A stretch of DNA of 64,000 nucleotides from assembly GCA_963662155.1 (NCBI GenBank), contig OY759263.1, positions 7,568,261-7,632,260 on the forward strand. Direction: 5' to 3'. The notes beneath the pieces were generated by a model. That model was not told the origin of the DNA, did not search any database, and was given only the letters and a program-made list of their open reading frames with translations. The DNA comes from Lamellibrachia columna. Lineage: Eukaryota > Annelida > Polychaeta > Sabellida > Siboglinidae. Positions 36,501-47,827 of this stretch are shown piece by piece (position 1 is the stretch's first letter; each line of letters begins with the position of its first letter). Made by a program: the position numbers and the translations under genes.

Positions 36501-36926
36501 GTGCTACAGCACAGTACAATGTGACACCACTGTGCTACAGCACAGTACAATTTGACGCCACTGTGCTACAGCACAGTACAGTGTGAGACCACTGTGCTAC
36601 AGCACAGCACAATGTGACGCCACTGTGCTACAGCACAGCACAATGTGACACCACTTTGCTACAGCAAAGTACAATGTGACGCCATTGTGCTACTGCACAG
36701 CACAATATGACACCACTGTGCTACAGCACAGTACAATGTGACACCACTGTGCTACAGCACAGTACAATTTGACACAACTGTGCTACAGCACAGTACAATG
36801 TGACACCACTGTGCTACAGCACAGTACAATGTGACACCACTGTGCTACGGCACAGTACAATGTGACACCACTGTGCTACAGCACAGTACAATGTGACACC
36901 ACTGTGCTACAGCACAGTACAATGTG
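33539..36926. repeat. 31-bp satellite, about 109 copies
   Basis: CACTGTGCTACAGCACAGTA plus CAATGTGACAC. Each unit contains CTGTGC-TACA-GCACAG, a 6-bp stem with a 4-base loop. Subtypes (GACGCC, GAGACC, CAGTGTGAG, CACCGTACA) are intermixed. A block of about 886 bp is duplicated: rare variants at 35235, 35497 and 35800 recur at 36121, 36384 and 36687. One unit near 36060 is rearranged with an inverted piece. No spacers, so it is not a CRISPR array. Confidence 0.97.
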
Positions 36927-37526
36927 AACTTACTCAAAGTCTGTCCAATAAAACACTTCGTTTCTGTAGGCCTGTAACTAAAAAAGGGAACTCGATAATT
37001 TGTACAGTCATTGTTCATTTTTCAATCATTATGCATTTATAAGAAAACTAGCATTACTATTACACTTATTGTTCCAATGGATGCAATGGAAAAAGACTGT
37101 TAGTGTTACTGTTGTGAGACGAGACGTCCCCGGGGCTTTATTCCCCACACGAAGGCCTGGGGTAATTAAGACTCTGGACAATATACTTAATTAACGATAA
37201 CATACGGTTAGTGTTGTTGATCTTCACTGATATTTTGGTATTACACATTATAATTTTCCCTAATGGGGAAAATGCCATTTTCCTTAATAGGGGTTCCTTG
37301 CCCCAATCTACTCTATCGGCTTATGGTAGAACATATTGTTATACTTTATTTGTATTAAGTAATACTAATTATTGTTTTTAAAAACTATTTAAAAACTATT
37401 TAATTGTTTAAAGGATATGTCAAATATCAAAGATGTGTTGTAATCACTCACAATAAAAAGACATATGTGTGTTACCCTCTTGTCAACTTGCAGTATAAGT
37501 CATAGAATAATATGTTTGATGCCCAT
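36927..37526. other. Intergenic, nothing recognised
   Basis: AT-rich; a short palindromic AATTTTCCCTAATGGGGAAAAT lies near 37252. No gene seen. Confidence 0.5.
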
Positions 37527-37901
37527 TGGCGGATCCAGCCTCTGAAAAGGGGGGTGCCCAGGTTTCTCCAAAAGTCACCAGGTGGCAAGACGTCTAGTTA
37601 TAAAAAATTTCGACAGAATATACGCACGCAGGCATGCAGGCGAGCAGGTGCGCAGGCACGCACAGTAATCCCCACCCCCCCCCCCCCTTATAAGGCCACC
37701 ACTTCTGCAACGGTGCAATATATGGCCTTGCAAGGGGGGGGGTAGTACTGGTGGCAATACCCCTAGTCTGTGCGTTAGAAATGTCCTGATCTGAGTAAGA
37801 AGTGTAGGAGGGCGACGCCCCGCGGTATCTCGACAACTGACTGGATGAAAAATAAAGGGGAGTGCCCGGGCACCTGATGGACACCCCCTGGATCCGCCCT
37901 T
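37527..37901. mobile_element. MITE-like element with GGCGGATCCAG termini
   Basis: The left end TGGCGGATCCAG and the right end CTGGATCCGCCC are inverted repeats, followed inward by GGGGGTGCCC and its degenerate complement. The inside is GC-rich, with C/G runs and ACGCAGGCATGCAGGCGAGC, and has no transposase. Such GGCGGATCCAG ends are known from non-autonomous DNA transposons of marine invertebrates; the superfamily is not settled here. Confidence 0.65.
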
Positions 37902-38016
37902 GGATACCCTAGAATATACAGCCATGTAATACAGCATGCCTATGTCGAGGGTCCGTAGCCCATGTGTATTTGCATTTATTGTCACTTTTAACAATGAAAA
38001 GGACTATAAACTCCAC

Positions 38017-38049
38017 AGTACAGTACAGTACAGTACAGTACAGTACAGT
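38017..38049. repeat. (CAGTA)n pentanucleotide tract
   Basis: About six to seven copies of ACAGT/CAGTA. Confidence 0.95.
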
Positions 38050-38539
38050 TATTCTATCTTCCACAAAATACTCAAATGAATGTAGTGCTGTAATCTGCCA
38101 ACGGTGAGTGGCATGCGTGATTCTAAAATGACTGATCCCTCGCAGCAATCCGTAAGCCGATGCCGATTGGTTCTTGGAGATCGGTAACATGGCCGCTCCG
38201 TGTGTGTTCTAATAATCTCTCCGATAGGAAAATTGGCTGCTTTCTAGGTAAGTCGTCTTATTTAAATGTTTCTTTAATTTCAGCTTGCACATCAATATTA
38301 TATGTGTCATATGTGATGTTTACGTTGACGTACGTTGCTGTACTTAAATGTAACGGCTTTCTACTGGTGCTCGCTATCAGACGATCGTCACTTCCCGACG
38401 GCTGAAGCCGAATGCGTATCATTGAAGAATACACGTCAGCCCAGGCGAAGCCGAATTTTGTCATTCCGCTTGGTTGAGCTTGGCTCGTTGTTTACAAATG
38501 GAACCGCATGGTTGCAGTCATTGAATGTGAGTGTAGGCG

Positions 38540-38792
38540 CGGTGACGTTTGTTATGTCTCTGTATGCCGGCCGCGCAACACACGTGGCTATCACGAGTGT
38601 AAAATGAGTGTTTCTCGGCGGTGCTTTGGCAGCGTGCCAGCCGCATAGAAGATGATCTCATTATCTGCTTCCTCGCAGTGGCTGCATGGCACGCTGCCAT
38701 AGGCAAAGCACCTCCGAGAAACACTCATTTTACACTCGTGATAGCTACGTGCGTGACGCGGTCGGCATACAGAGACATAACTAACGTCACCG
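38540..38792. mobile_element. Foldback (snapback) element, about 253 bp
   Basis: Two arms of about 110 bp are reverse complements: CGGTGACGTTTGTTATGTCT pairs with the end segment AACTAACGTCACCG, ATCACGAGTGTAAAATGAGT pairs with its complement at 38720-38745, and GGCAGCGTGCCA pairs with TGGCACGCTGCC. The unpaired centre is about 25 bp. Arms differ at few positions, so the transcript would form a long hairpin. No coding capacity. Confidence 0.85.
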
Positions 38793-39169
38793 TGTCGTAC
38801 CAAAGGCAATGGCAATGTGTTTCTTCGAAATGTTTGGAATAATAGAAAAAATAAACAACTCCTGGAACTAGGACTAGACATAGTGTTGCCCGGGCCTTGA
38901 TGATTTACAATTGGAATGTATTTTCACGGCAGTATTGAAGTCGTTTCCTCGTTTGTCGTACTCTCATTTCTCAGAACTGGACGGTGACTGGTTTAACTGT
39001 AAGCCAACGTCAGCGAGTAATTCATGACGAAACACAAACTAATATTATATGTATGTACTATGAGTCTACGAGACACCGTTGTTTCTTCTTGAAGATCTTG
39101 ACTTGAAAGAGAAGAATTAAAATACGATATTTCCATAGCGTAACAATGAGGGAAACATTGGTTCAAGAG

Positions 39170-39330
39170 AGTTTTGGGAGGAAGCTGGTGATGATTCAGC
39201 TACACTTAAAGTGGGCTGGACACATGGAACGAATGGAAGGGGAAAGGCTAATGAAAAGATCAGATGTGGTTAGAGTGGATGGTAGAAGAAGATGAAGAGC
39301 CCAACTGAGATATGAGGAAGTCGTATGATT
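39170..39330 (+). mobile_element. LINE C-terminal fragment
   Basis: The plus frame reads RKLVMIQLHLKWAGHMERME then GERLMKRSDVVRVDGRRR, a stop, and RAQLRYEE. The W-GH--RM pattern followed by a basic G(R)n block is typical of the C-terminus of several LINE reverse transcriptases. It is short and contains a stop. Confidence 0.6.
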
Positions 39331-42300
39331 ACCATTGAATATTTAAATTACATATAAAAATTTAATTTAATTAGGTTGTTAGGCATACATAACAACCTAT
39401 GTGTTTGTGTTTAGCAATTCTTCATGTAAGCCAACTGCACATACCAGACGTCAAAGGCATCTACACCCCGGGATTAATACTGGCTTCTGAGTCAGCTTCA
39501 ATAACCCATAAAGACAATAATTAGAGGCCATGTACAGTTTTCACAGCATTCATTGGTCCTTTAAAGCCAGTTCCCCTAGCCAACTATCGTTTTTTTTTCA
39601 CACAAGCCATGATCCTACATGTTGGCCATTCATTCAGTTATGATAATTTATTGGATAAAGGTTCCAGCAGTAAATCATTGTATTTAACACCTGTATTGTT
39701 GTACTGCTCCCATTTCACAGCCAATGGGGGGGTGGAGGATTATATTTAATAGAACCGATTATGGCTAATGTCTCCGTTTAATAGTAAGCAAGACCACGCA
39801 GCAATCCCAATTTACATGTCAATTTATTATAATAAATACAATCTCAACATCTGATAAAATAACTGGCTTATAAAATAGTCGCAGCTAAGTAAAAAATTTA
39901 GCATCTTAAAGTGTATAATAACCAACCAAAAGAGAGTACTATCTGTAAACGTGCTACCATAGCATGTACCCTGCCCAAGAGCCTTCCTCACAACCACCCA
40001 TCTGGAAGAAAACCTCGATCCTCCTGTGTCAACCCTTTTTATACCTGGTGCCCCCCTCACATCATGTGTTTATTGTTTTAATGATGCAATCCTCCAGGCC
40101 CTCTACTGGGTAATTAAATACTGTGTGGTGCCCTCTGGTGCATAAAATAAATAATTATATGTTTATTCACCCTTCGATAATATCAATCATTGCAAGCTTG
40201 CAGCTCCCTGCCATGTTGGGTAATGTTTGAACAAAATCCAGCAGCTTCTACCAATAGTTGGCCCAACTCTGTGTGAACATGAGTACCTGTGAATGCAGCT
40301 TTACTTTTGAATTTTCAGCATATATCAGATTAGATAGTGTAAGAAAGAGACAAACAAATCATAGACAGTTACTTGAATAGGGAGTAAATAAGGAGAACTA
40401 CTGTACTACTGAATAAAAACAATGGTTATGATCGAAGTCACAAAAAATGGAGCACTTTCGTTTTCTAAACTTATGAGCTTTGCTTGCTGTTCAGTTGTTT
40501 AGATTGATATCCCATTTTAATTTTTTTTAGGGATAAAAATGGTCTTGTCTTTCAGCAAAGACAACTTTGGCAAGTTTCATCAAGATTTGCCTCTTCTACA
40601 GCTATTTAAGGGCCTAAAAATGGGGGCATTTTTGTATAAAAATGTAAAAAAAATTACAATGGCAATTCATGTGTAAAAACAAAAATTACGCGAAGGTGTG
40701 GATGCCTCCATTTATTTATTTTTTTAAATATACCCCAAGGTATATTTGGGTGAAAAAATTAACTGTACTCCCACCCTTTGCTAAGTTATTAAGGTGGGAA
40801 CCGGGCATTGTTTTTCAAGAGACGGCAGTTTTGGGCAGTAGGTGTATCATCATCTTTAAAAAAGATAAGTGGCTAAATTAACATTAAAAAAAAATGTTCT
40901 GCCTTACAACCCATCCTCAAAATTTAAATTGAACAAACAAGTCATACAGATTTTTTTAGTGGAAAACTGTGGAAAGAAATTCAGTTTGTTATTTGAAATC
41001 CATCTGATATTACGTTTCCAACAATGTTTTCTATTTGTCCAACCATATCTCAAACTTTCTGTTTCCTCCTTACATATAAAATACAATGTCATAAGCATAG
41101 AAACATTTGCTGTCATTTTTATATCACCTGCCAATTTTTGCTCAAATATCTTGTATTTTCTAATTTAAGTTGTAGCAATGTTAAGAGCCTCTTCTATGTT
41201 AAGAGCCTGCCAAGTGCTTCTCTGCATGGTTAGTAATATACGCACAAAAATAGACCCTCTCTGATCCCTTGCCATATGACCTTACATACCCTTTCTGGTA
41301 CATCCGCTATTTTATTCAAGGTTTTCTCTAATTTCTTATTTATGGGAGCCTCCAGTTTCTTCAAAAAACCCATTTCCCACTTTTCTCAGTGACACTACTT
41401 CAGAATAATTACTTCTTTCCTTCTGTTGCAATCCCATTGACCTGTTTACGTGTCTTTCAGGGTTGGCAAAAAGCCAGTAAAGCCTCATGTTGACTGGTCC
41501 ACTGGTCAACATGAGGCCAGTTATAGTCAGTTACCACCCCAACAGTCAAACAAGGGTTGGTAAAGCTTGGAAAAATGGATAATTAAATACTGTATAACTA
41601 ACTGTTATGTTTGAGTGTACAATTGATTTAATTAAAAGTCGTCTGGTTTAAGTTGTCTGTAAGTGAGTGACACATGCTCTCAAACCTAAGTGTCCTAGGA
41701 AGTATGTGCCTGTGTGTGCACATATGCTGCGACACAGTTGGCAGCCAATGAACTGATTCACATTGAGTGTTATGTATTTATAATAGTTCATAGTTACAAA
41801 TTTAGTTATCTGGAAGAGATGTACTTGGTAGAAAGTTCAGTAAGCTGATGAGAAGTTTAGCAAGTTTGTGTAACATCAGTGTAACATCAGTGTTCCTACG
41901 TGTTGGCAAAGTCTGGAACAACCCACTTAGTGCTCAGTGTTTTTAAGGGAATTGCTACCTTTGTCAAAAAAACATTCGATTGATTCAAATGACAATTTGC
42001 TGATTATGTTTGTACATGATGTTAATGAAGGGTCAGCTGTTTAAAAGCTTCCTTATTACACCATACATCACAGATTGCCCTTTGTCTCGTGTGCTGGAGT
42101 GCTTACCCAGAATTACCACAGACTTGGGTATGGTTTATTTACTGATCAAGTTACACTCTCAGGACCAGGTGGAAATAGTGACCAGGGAACCAGACTTAGG
42201 AGCGTGAGTCTGATCCAAGGACACTATAATATAATATAAAACCTGTCCTCAGTAGTGGATCACCCCAAAAATTATATTAATGATGAAACACCTAAATCTA

Positions 42301-42604
42301 GAACAACCTGTTCTCAGAGAACCCTAACAACATGCACAGGCTCAAAGGTAATCCTTACACCAGGGATTTTCATTTCAAATGCAGTTTTTAAAAATAAGTC
42401 TTACATTTTTTTGCCTAAGGTAGCTATAGTTTGAGATGATTTTAAAGTGGTGGGAGTTCATTCTAGATTTTGAGAAGAGCTACAGAGAAGCTCAGAAAGT
42501 GTATAGTATTAGGAACAGAAAGTTGTGTGGATGACCTGAGCTGTCTGGGGATATTCGAAAGAGGCGACTATTGAACCTGAAACGTGAATGCAGATTGTAA
42601 AACA
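39331..42604. other. Intergenic, no gene seen
   Basis: Long AT-rich stretch without recognisable proteins or arrays. A 12-bp perfect inverted repeat (CCTCATGTTGAC / GTCAACATGAGG) lies at 41482-41515. Short frames at 40869-41168 and 40904-41134 show no known motif. Confidence 0.5.
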
Positions 42605-42684
42605 ATGGGGGGCAGTAGTTGAACTGACATAAAACGACAATGCTGTTACTAGTTACATGTGTTAGTACAACTACTGCCCCCCAT
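42605..42684. mobile_element. 80-bp mini element with perfect 17-bp inverted ends
   Basis: ATGGGGGGCAGTAGTTG at the left and CAACTACTGCCCCCCAT at the right are exact reverse complements around a 46-bp centre. A diverged copy of its left half (TCAGTTCAACTACTGAC and AACTAGTTACATG-like sequence) is present reversed at about 43757-43803, so it is a repeat family. Confidence 0.75.
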
Positions 42685-43048
42685 GTGACCGTCTCAGATG
42701 TTGACCATGACTTATGATGTGAAGGTCGTTTCTTTTAGTGCGTAGACATGAATGGGATATCTATATCCAGATGACATGAATTACACAGAGGAGTGTCTGT
42801 GGACTAGACACTAGTCTGTGGATTAGACACTAGTGTTCCTCACGTGATCAGGTATACTTCAGTCCACTGGTGTCAGTCAACAGTTGATTACCATCTTGAC
42901 AGTTGTACTCATTAATTATTTGCTGAGCCATAATTCTCTCACAGCATGTCTTAACATGTCATATACCTGTAGTACTAGTAGTATACTTGTAATGAATATT
43001 ATATATAATTATATATATATACCACCTTTGTACAAGAATGTGACTAGT

Positions 43049-44006
43049 GTTCTACACTAGTCATCAAATGACCCAACTAGTGTTAAAGAGTTACCTTATT
43101 GTCTAGAGAAACAAATTTTGGTGTACGCGTATAAGAACATGTTCCTTAACATTTTCCCATGGCCCAATTTTTTAAGCGTACTGTCTGCTTATCAGGTTGA
43201 ATACGGTATGCAAGTTTTTATTTGATCGTATAAATTATAATAAATGTATTAATGCGTTAAACATGTGGTATTTATTGCATTTATTTGACAAAATAATTTA
43301 TGTCTATTGTGTATGTGATATCTTTTTTGCAACAATTTCAATCACTGTTTGGGTTTTAGATCCATGACAATTAGCATATTGGCTATCAAAAAATGTACAT
43401 TTAATAACATAATTGCTATTTAAATTTTTAGTCTTTTTCAAACTTAATCGTGGAATATACCAGTAACACAAATTAATTATGTCTGATCCAGGCTGCCTGA
43501 ACCGTACTGATGTTTCAAACCTACCAACAGCTTACTGTAGTTCATAGTTTTCGTTACTTGCTGCTGCTCAGATAGATAAGATAGATAAGCATAGCCTGTC
43601 AGGTGGGTCTGTTGAGACAGATGAAGTCTTCCAAGATGTGTTGCAACAGGGGCGCAGCCAGCAGGTGTGTCTAGAGGGAGGCAGGTAACAGTGGTCTGTA
43701 CTGGCGCACTGCAGTTACAGGCAGACTGTGTGGACCACTAATGGGTTCCAAGCACATGTAACTAGTAACTGCATTTTTGTTTCATGTCAGTTCAACTACT
43801 GACCGGCTCAGATTACAGCTAAAAAAATTAAAATAAAAGAAAGATTATACAGGTACCATATTTGATCTAATAAGCGTACAATACGCTGGAAAAAAAATTG
43901 GCCATGGAAAAATGTCAAGGAATCTGTTGTTATACTATAAATTTTTTTCTCTAGACAATAAGGTAGCTGTTTAACTCTTGGTGTCATTTGATGACTAGTG
44001 TAGAAC
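43049..44006. repeat. Inverted repeat pair, about 145-bp arms, 670 bp apart
   Basis: The arms 43049-43193 and 43866-44006 are reverse complements, including GTTCTACACTAGTCATCAAA, TACCTTATTGTCTAGAGAAA and CCATGG-CCAATTTTTT. Just outside each arm on the right, AGGTTGAATAC-GTATG recurs in direct orientation (43195 and 44034). This could be the remains of a DNA transposon with long terminal inverted repeats; no transposase was read between them. Confidence 0.7.
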
Positions 44007-44701
44007 AACTGAAAATGGAATGTACACTTTAATAGGTTGAATACAGTATGTTAATTTTTAGAGGTATAATGCTCTCAAATGTCTTATTAGCTACAGTACT
44101 TCAGAATAAAGGTACGACACTGCATTCACACAGTTTGTGCTATACCTGATTTCAGGTTTGACACAGGTACTGTACCGATCTTGGACAGGTATTTAGGAAT
44201 CTGCATGGATGAATATAAATCTATATGTAGTTGTATAAATGAATAAGACATTAAACATTAAAAAAACTATTTTCATCGATTTACTACTGTAATGTATTTA
44301 TATGGTGGCATACAACCTCACCTGACTATTTATGACACTGTTGACAGTGTAATGTAATGGTATTATTAATATTGTGTTATTTAGCTTACAACGATGCCAC
44401 TTTGATTATGATTGAAGTTGTAAATATTCACAGGAATTGTTGTTCAGTTTACTCCGTTTCTAACGCAGGTCTTCCAGTCTAAAAAACTAAGTATAGAGCA
44501 CTTTGTGACTTTGTTGTTGTTATTGCTGTTGAAAAGTTATTTATAAAATGAAGAATACCAGTTATGCCAAAACATGGTAATCTCATCTGTTGATCTTCAG
44601 CTTTGAATGAGAGTCAGGTCATGCAGTGATATGTCACGGTTGACCGCACTGGTTGTCAGAGTGGCACTTATCAGCTTCTGTAACTGCTTATTATGAAACA
44701 T

Positions 44702-45548
44702 TTGTATGGGGCGCAGTGGCGTAGTGGGTAGAACATTTGTGTGGGGTGCAGTGGCATAGTGGGTAGAACATTTGTGTGGGATGCAGTGGTGTAGTGGGTA
44801 GAACATTTGTGTGTGGTGCAGTGGCGTAGTGGGTAGAACATTTGTGTGGGATGCAGTGGTGTAGTGGGTAGAACAGGTGTGGGTGCAGTGGCGTAGTGGG
44901 TAGAACATATGTGTGGGTGCAGTGGTGTAGTGGGTTGAACATTTGTATGGGATGCAGTGGTGTAGTGGGTAGAACATATGTGTGGGATGCAGTGGTGTAG
45001 TGGGTAGAACATATGTGTGGGTGTAGTGGGTAGAACATATGTGTGGGTGCAGTGGTGTAGTGGGTAGAACATATGTGTGGGTGCAGTGGCGTAGTGGGTA
45101 GAACATGTGTGGGATGCAGTGGCGTAGTGGGTAGAACATGTGTGGGTGCAGTGGCGTAGTGGGTAGAACATATGTGTGGGTGCAGTGGCGTAGTGGGTAG
45201 AACATGTGTGGGTGCAGTGGTGTAGTGGGTAGAACATATGTGTGGGTGCAGTGGTGTAGTGGGTAGAACATGTGTGGGGTGCAGTGGCGTAGTGGGTTGA
45301 ACATTTGTGTGGGATGCAGTGGCATAGTGGGTAGAACATATGTGTGGGTGCAGTGGTGTAGTGGGTAGAACACATGTGTGGGTGCAGTGGTGTAGTGGGT
45401 AGAACATGTGTGGGTGCAGTGGCGTAGTGGGTAGAACATGTGTGGGTGCAGTGGCGTAGTGGGTAGAACACATGTGTGGGTGCAGTGGTGTAGTGGGTAG
45501 AACAGATGTGTGGGTGCAGTGGTGTAGTGGGTAGAACATATGTGTGGG
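44702..45548. repeat. About 34-bp minisatellite, roughly 25 copies, derived from a SINE head
   Basis: Units of 29-35 bp read GCAGTGGTGTAGTGGGTAGA followed by ACATATGTGTGGGT with TTTGTGTGGGA variants. The last unit runs directly into the SINE at 45549, whose head is GCAGTGGTGTAGTGGTTAAC. The unit is thus the A-box part of the SINE. Long minus-strand frames (HPHMFYPLHHCT) are artefacts. Confidence 0.93.
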
Positions 45549-45775
45549 TGCAGTGGTGTAGTGGTTAACACATCAGACTCTCAATCAAGAGAACCCGGGT
45601 TCGAATCCACTCGCTGCCGTTTCAAAGGTTGGACAGTTTTGTTCACTCCACATTGTCTCAGTTCACTGAGCTGGATACAGGACTAGCAGATTGCCTGTAG
45701 CAATAGAACATCTTCGTCAGAAAATGTATGTGTCAGTAGTTAAAATTTGTATTTATAATTTTTTTAATAAACAGC
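45549..45775 (+). mobile_element. tRNA-derived SINE with canonical B-box
   Basis: A-box-like TGGTGTAGTGG at 45554 and an exact B-box GGTTCGAATCC at 45598-45608, followed by CTCGCTGCCGTTT, then TTTTGTTCACTCCAC and a tail ending AATAAACAG. The head resembles a tRNA but the 3' acceptor strand does not close a cloverleaf, so this is a SINE and not a tRNA gene. It is the same head type as at 54152. Confidence 0.82.
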
Positions 45776-46312
45776 CATTTGAGATGTGGAGTTGTGTATG
45801 ACTAAGATTCTAGACCATTGGTATGCGTTCATGCACTGTTTTCAGAAAGAGTAACTGAATGCCTTCCATGGGTAAATGCTACATTTCCAATGATACCAGA
45901 TATTGTTATGGAAAAAACAAAAGGGTTGAGACAGGTCTAAAGGCGGAGGGAGAGAGAGGTGGGGAGGTAGAGAGATATTTGGCAACATTTCCAGATGGCA
46001 TCCGGAAGTGAGCTTACATAATGAATGTTCATATATTAATACTTAAGGTAAACACAGGGTCTTTCTGGGTGGCTGAAGTGGCAGCAGGTGAAGCTTGGAC
46101 CTGCTTCCTCTACATACTGGAGGAGCCAACATGACCGTGCACATGTGTAGCTGTGGGTCACTTGAAACACATGTCACTGGTCTGTACACTGTTATCAGCG
46201 GAGTTAGTCGGGTAGATTTCGAGGCTCCACACGCAGGAAGCTTCCTTTACATTCTTCCTTTCTGGCTTTGGACAATACATGTTTGTCCAAGACATTTGAC
46301 CTTCATATGCAT

Positions 46313-46355
<43 letters not shown>

Positions 46356-47254
46356 CACACAATATTTACTCACTAACCTTACTGGTCATGAAGTTGTCCC
46401 TGTTGCTGGACACTCCATTGCCAGTTGACGGACTAGTAAATTACCTGTGACTATTTTCGTTTATATAATAAACAGTTGTGTTTTCTTTGAAGTTGTTTGG
46501 TAAGTGTTCTACGAATATCATATGTATGCATTACCTGCATTGATCATGCATCAGTGCTTATAATTGGTGCACATTTCACAAATATGCAGCAGATTAATTT
46601 AATGTTAAATACTTTGGATCAGGTGTACAGTACAGTGAAGCAGGGTCACACGTGTGGCAAGACCGCTGGAGATGTTTAGCTCTCTAGATGAGTGTGGCTT
46701 GGACCAAGAGCAATCACTTGAAGTGGCCGTGCTGAATTTCTGCATAATTTTATTTATATTCCGGGCCAATTTGTGTCCCGTCTGGCTGTTTGCCAATAGG
46801 TTACCAAAGTAAGGAAGTATCCCTTTTGAACTTTAAACTTAGAGAAGTTACCAAACTTGAGTTCATCATTCAACTGTATCCTCTTGCGAAGTAGTTAGCA
46901 GAATTGATTGATTGATGTTTCTTTTTTTACTCAGACCGAATACGCGATAATCAGGAAATATAGATTTGCCTAGATTATCTAAGCTGCAAAACAAAAAATT
47001 GTTTCCTCTTCTGTGCCAATGTATTTATTCAATCATTCTACATACAAAAAAAAGCTTAATTTTGTTGCTGTTTTTGCTAACTTTTGTGAAGTGAGCAATA
47101 ATATAAACTGCTCATAGCATAAGACGCTGATGCCACACAGCACTACTTGGACCTAAAAGGTATGCCAGACTAAAGGACACTCTAATCCATGCTTCAACCA
47201 AACTATTAGAAGTGGGGAAATCGGGGGTTGATGCTACAAAGTTGGGGTGCGTAT
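45776..47254. other. Intergenic with a (CGCA)n tract
   Basis: A (GCAC)n microsatellite occupies about 46311-46352. The sequence 46355-46480 (CACTCACTAACCTTACTGG ... AATAAACAG) faintly echoes the SINE 3' half at 45630-45775. No gene recognised. Confidence 0.5.
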
Positions 47255-47500
47255 TATTAATTATTATTACCGTCTTTATTCGGACTCAAAATCCATTATA
47301 CATGGTAATATAGAAATTCTGTCAGATTTGAGCAAAAGGCGTAAGGCATAGACACCAGGTAGAAGGGACCAACGGCTTTCAGTGTCTCTTCCGAAAGACA
47401 CAGGCAAAGTGGGGTGAATGAAATTGCCCAAGTTTCAAAATGGTAGCAGGTGGTTTTGAACATCGGTCCCTCAGCCGAAAGTCTACCGTCACTAAACTTG
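47255..47500 (-). mobile_element. SINE copy, reverse orientation
   Basis: On the minus strand GATGTTCAAAACCACCTG, CACCCCACTTTGCCTGTGTC, TTTCGGAAGAGACACTGAAA and GGTCCCTTCTACCTGG match the SINE in HDDC2 intron 1 (17579-17850). The A-box end is degenerate; the tail is AT-rich (TAATAATAATTAATAATAC). Confidence 0.75.
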
Positions 47501-47673
47501 AATTAATTATAATCAACCAGATCAGTTAAACCAAGGGACCATATAAAAAATAGTGCTTACAAGCCACACCATGAAATTACATCTCTGGGCAGCAAGGAAC
47601 AAGGGGACTGTGATTAGACCCTTGGCAGCGAGGTGGGTTCTGGAGAGGGTTGTGGGAGTTTAACTGTTTCTTG

Positions 47674-47827
47674 GCAGACACTTCAATAATAGTTGAAGCA
47701 GACACTTCAGTATTGGTTGAAGCAGACACTTCAGTAATGGTTGAAGCAGACACTTCAGTAATGGTTGAAGCAGACACTTCAGTAATGGTTGAAGCAGACA
47801 CTTCAGTAATGGTTGAAGCAGACACTG
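47674..47827. repeat. 24-bp minisatellite, about 6 copies
   Basis: GAAGCAGACACTTCAGTAAT plus GGTT; the first copies carry AATAATAGTT and AGTATTGGTT variants. The 8-codon period gives open frames on both strands. Confidence 0.94.

Noticed and set aside
33539..36926. CRISPR-like array with palindromic repeat
   Set aside because: Repeats are contiguous without spacers, and the context is an animal genome with introns and retrotransposons.
40904..41134. 76-codon minus-strand frame with KHCWKRNIRW
   Set aside because: No recognisable domain, AT-rich, and overlapped by an equally long plus frame.
44597..45571. His/Thr/Pro-rich proteins on the minus strand
   Set aside because: Three overlapping phases of the 34-bp SINE-derived array.
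45549..45625. tRNA gene
   Set aside because: It has A- and B-boxes but no closing acceptor stem, and the sequence continues into a SINE body shared with 54152.
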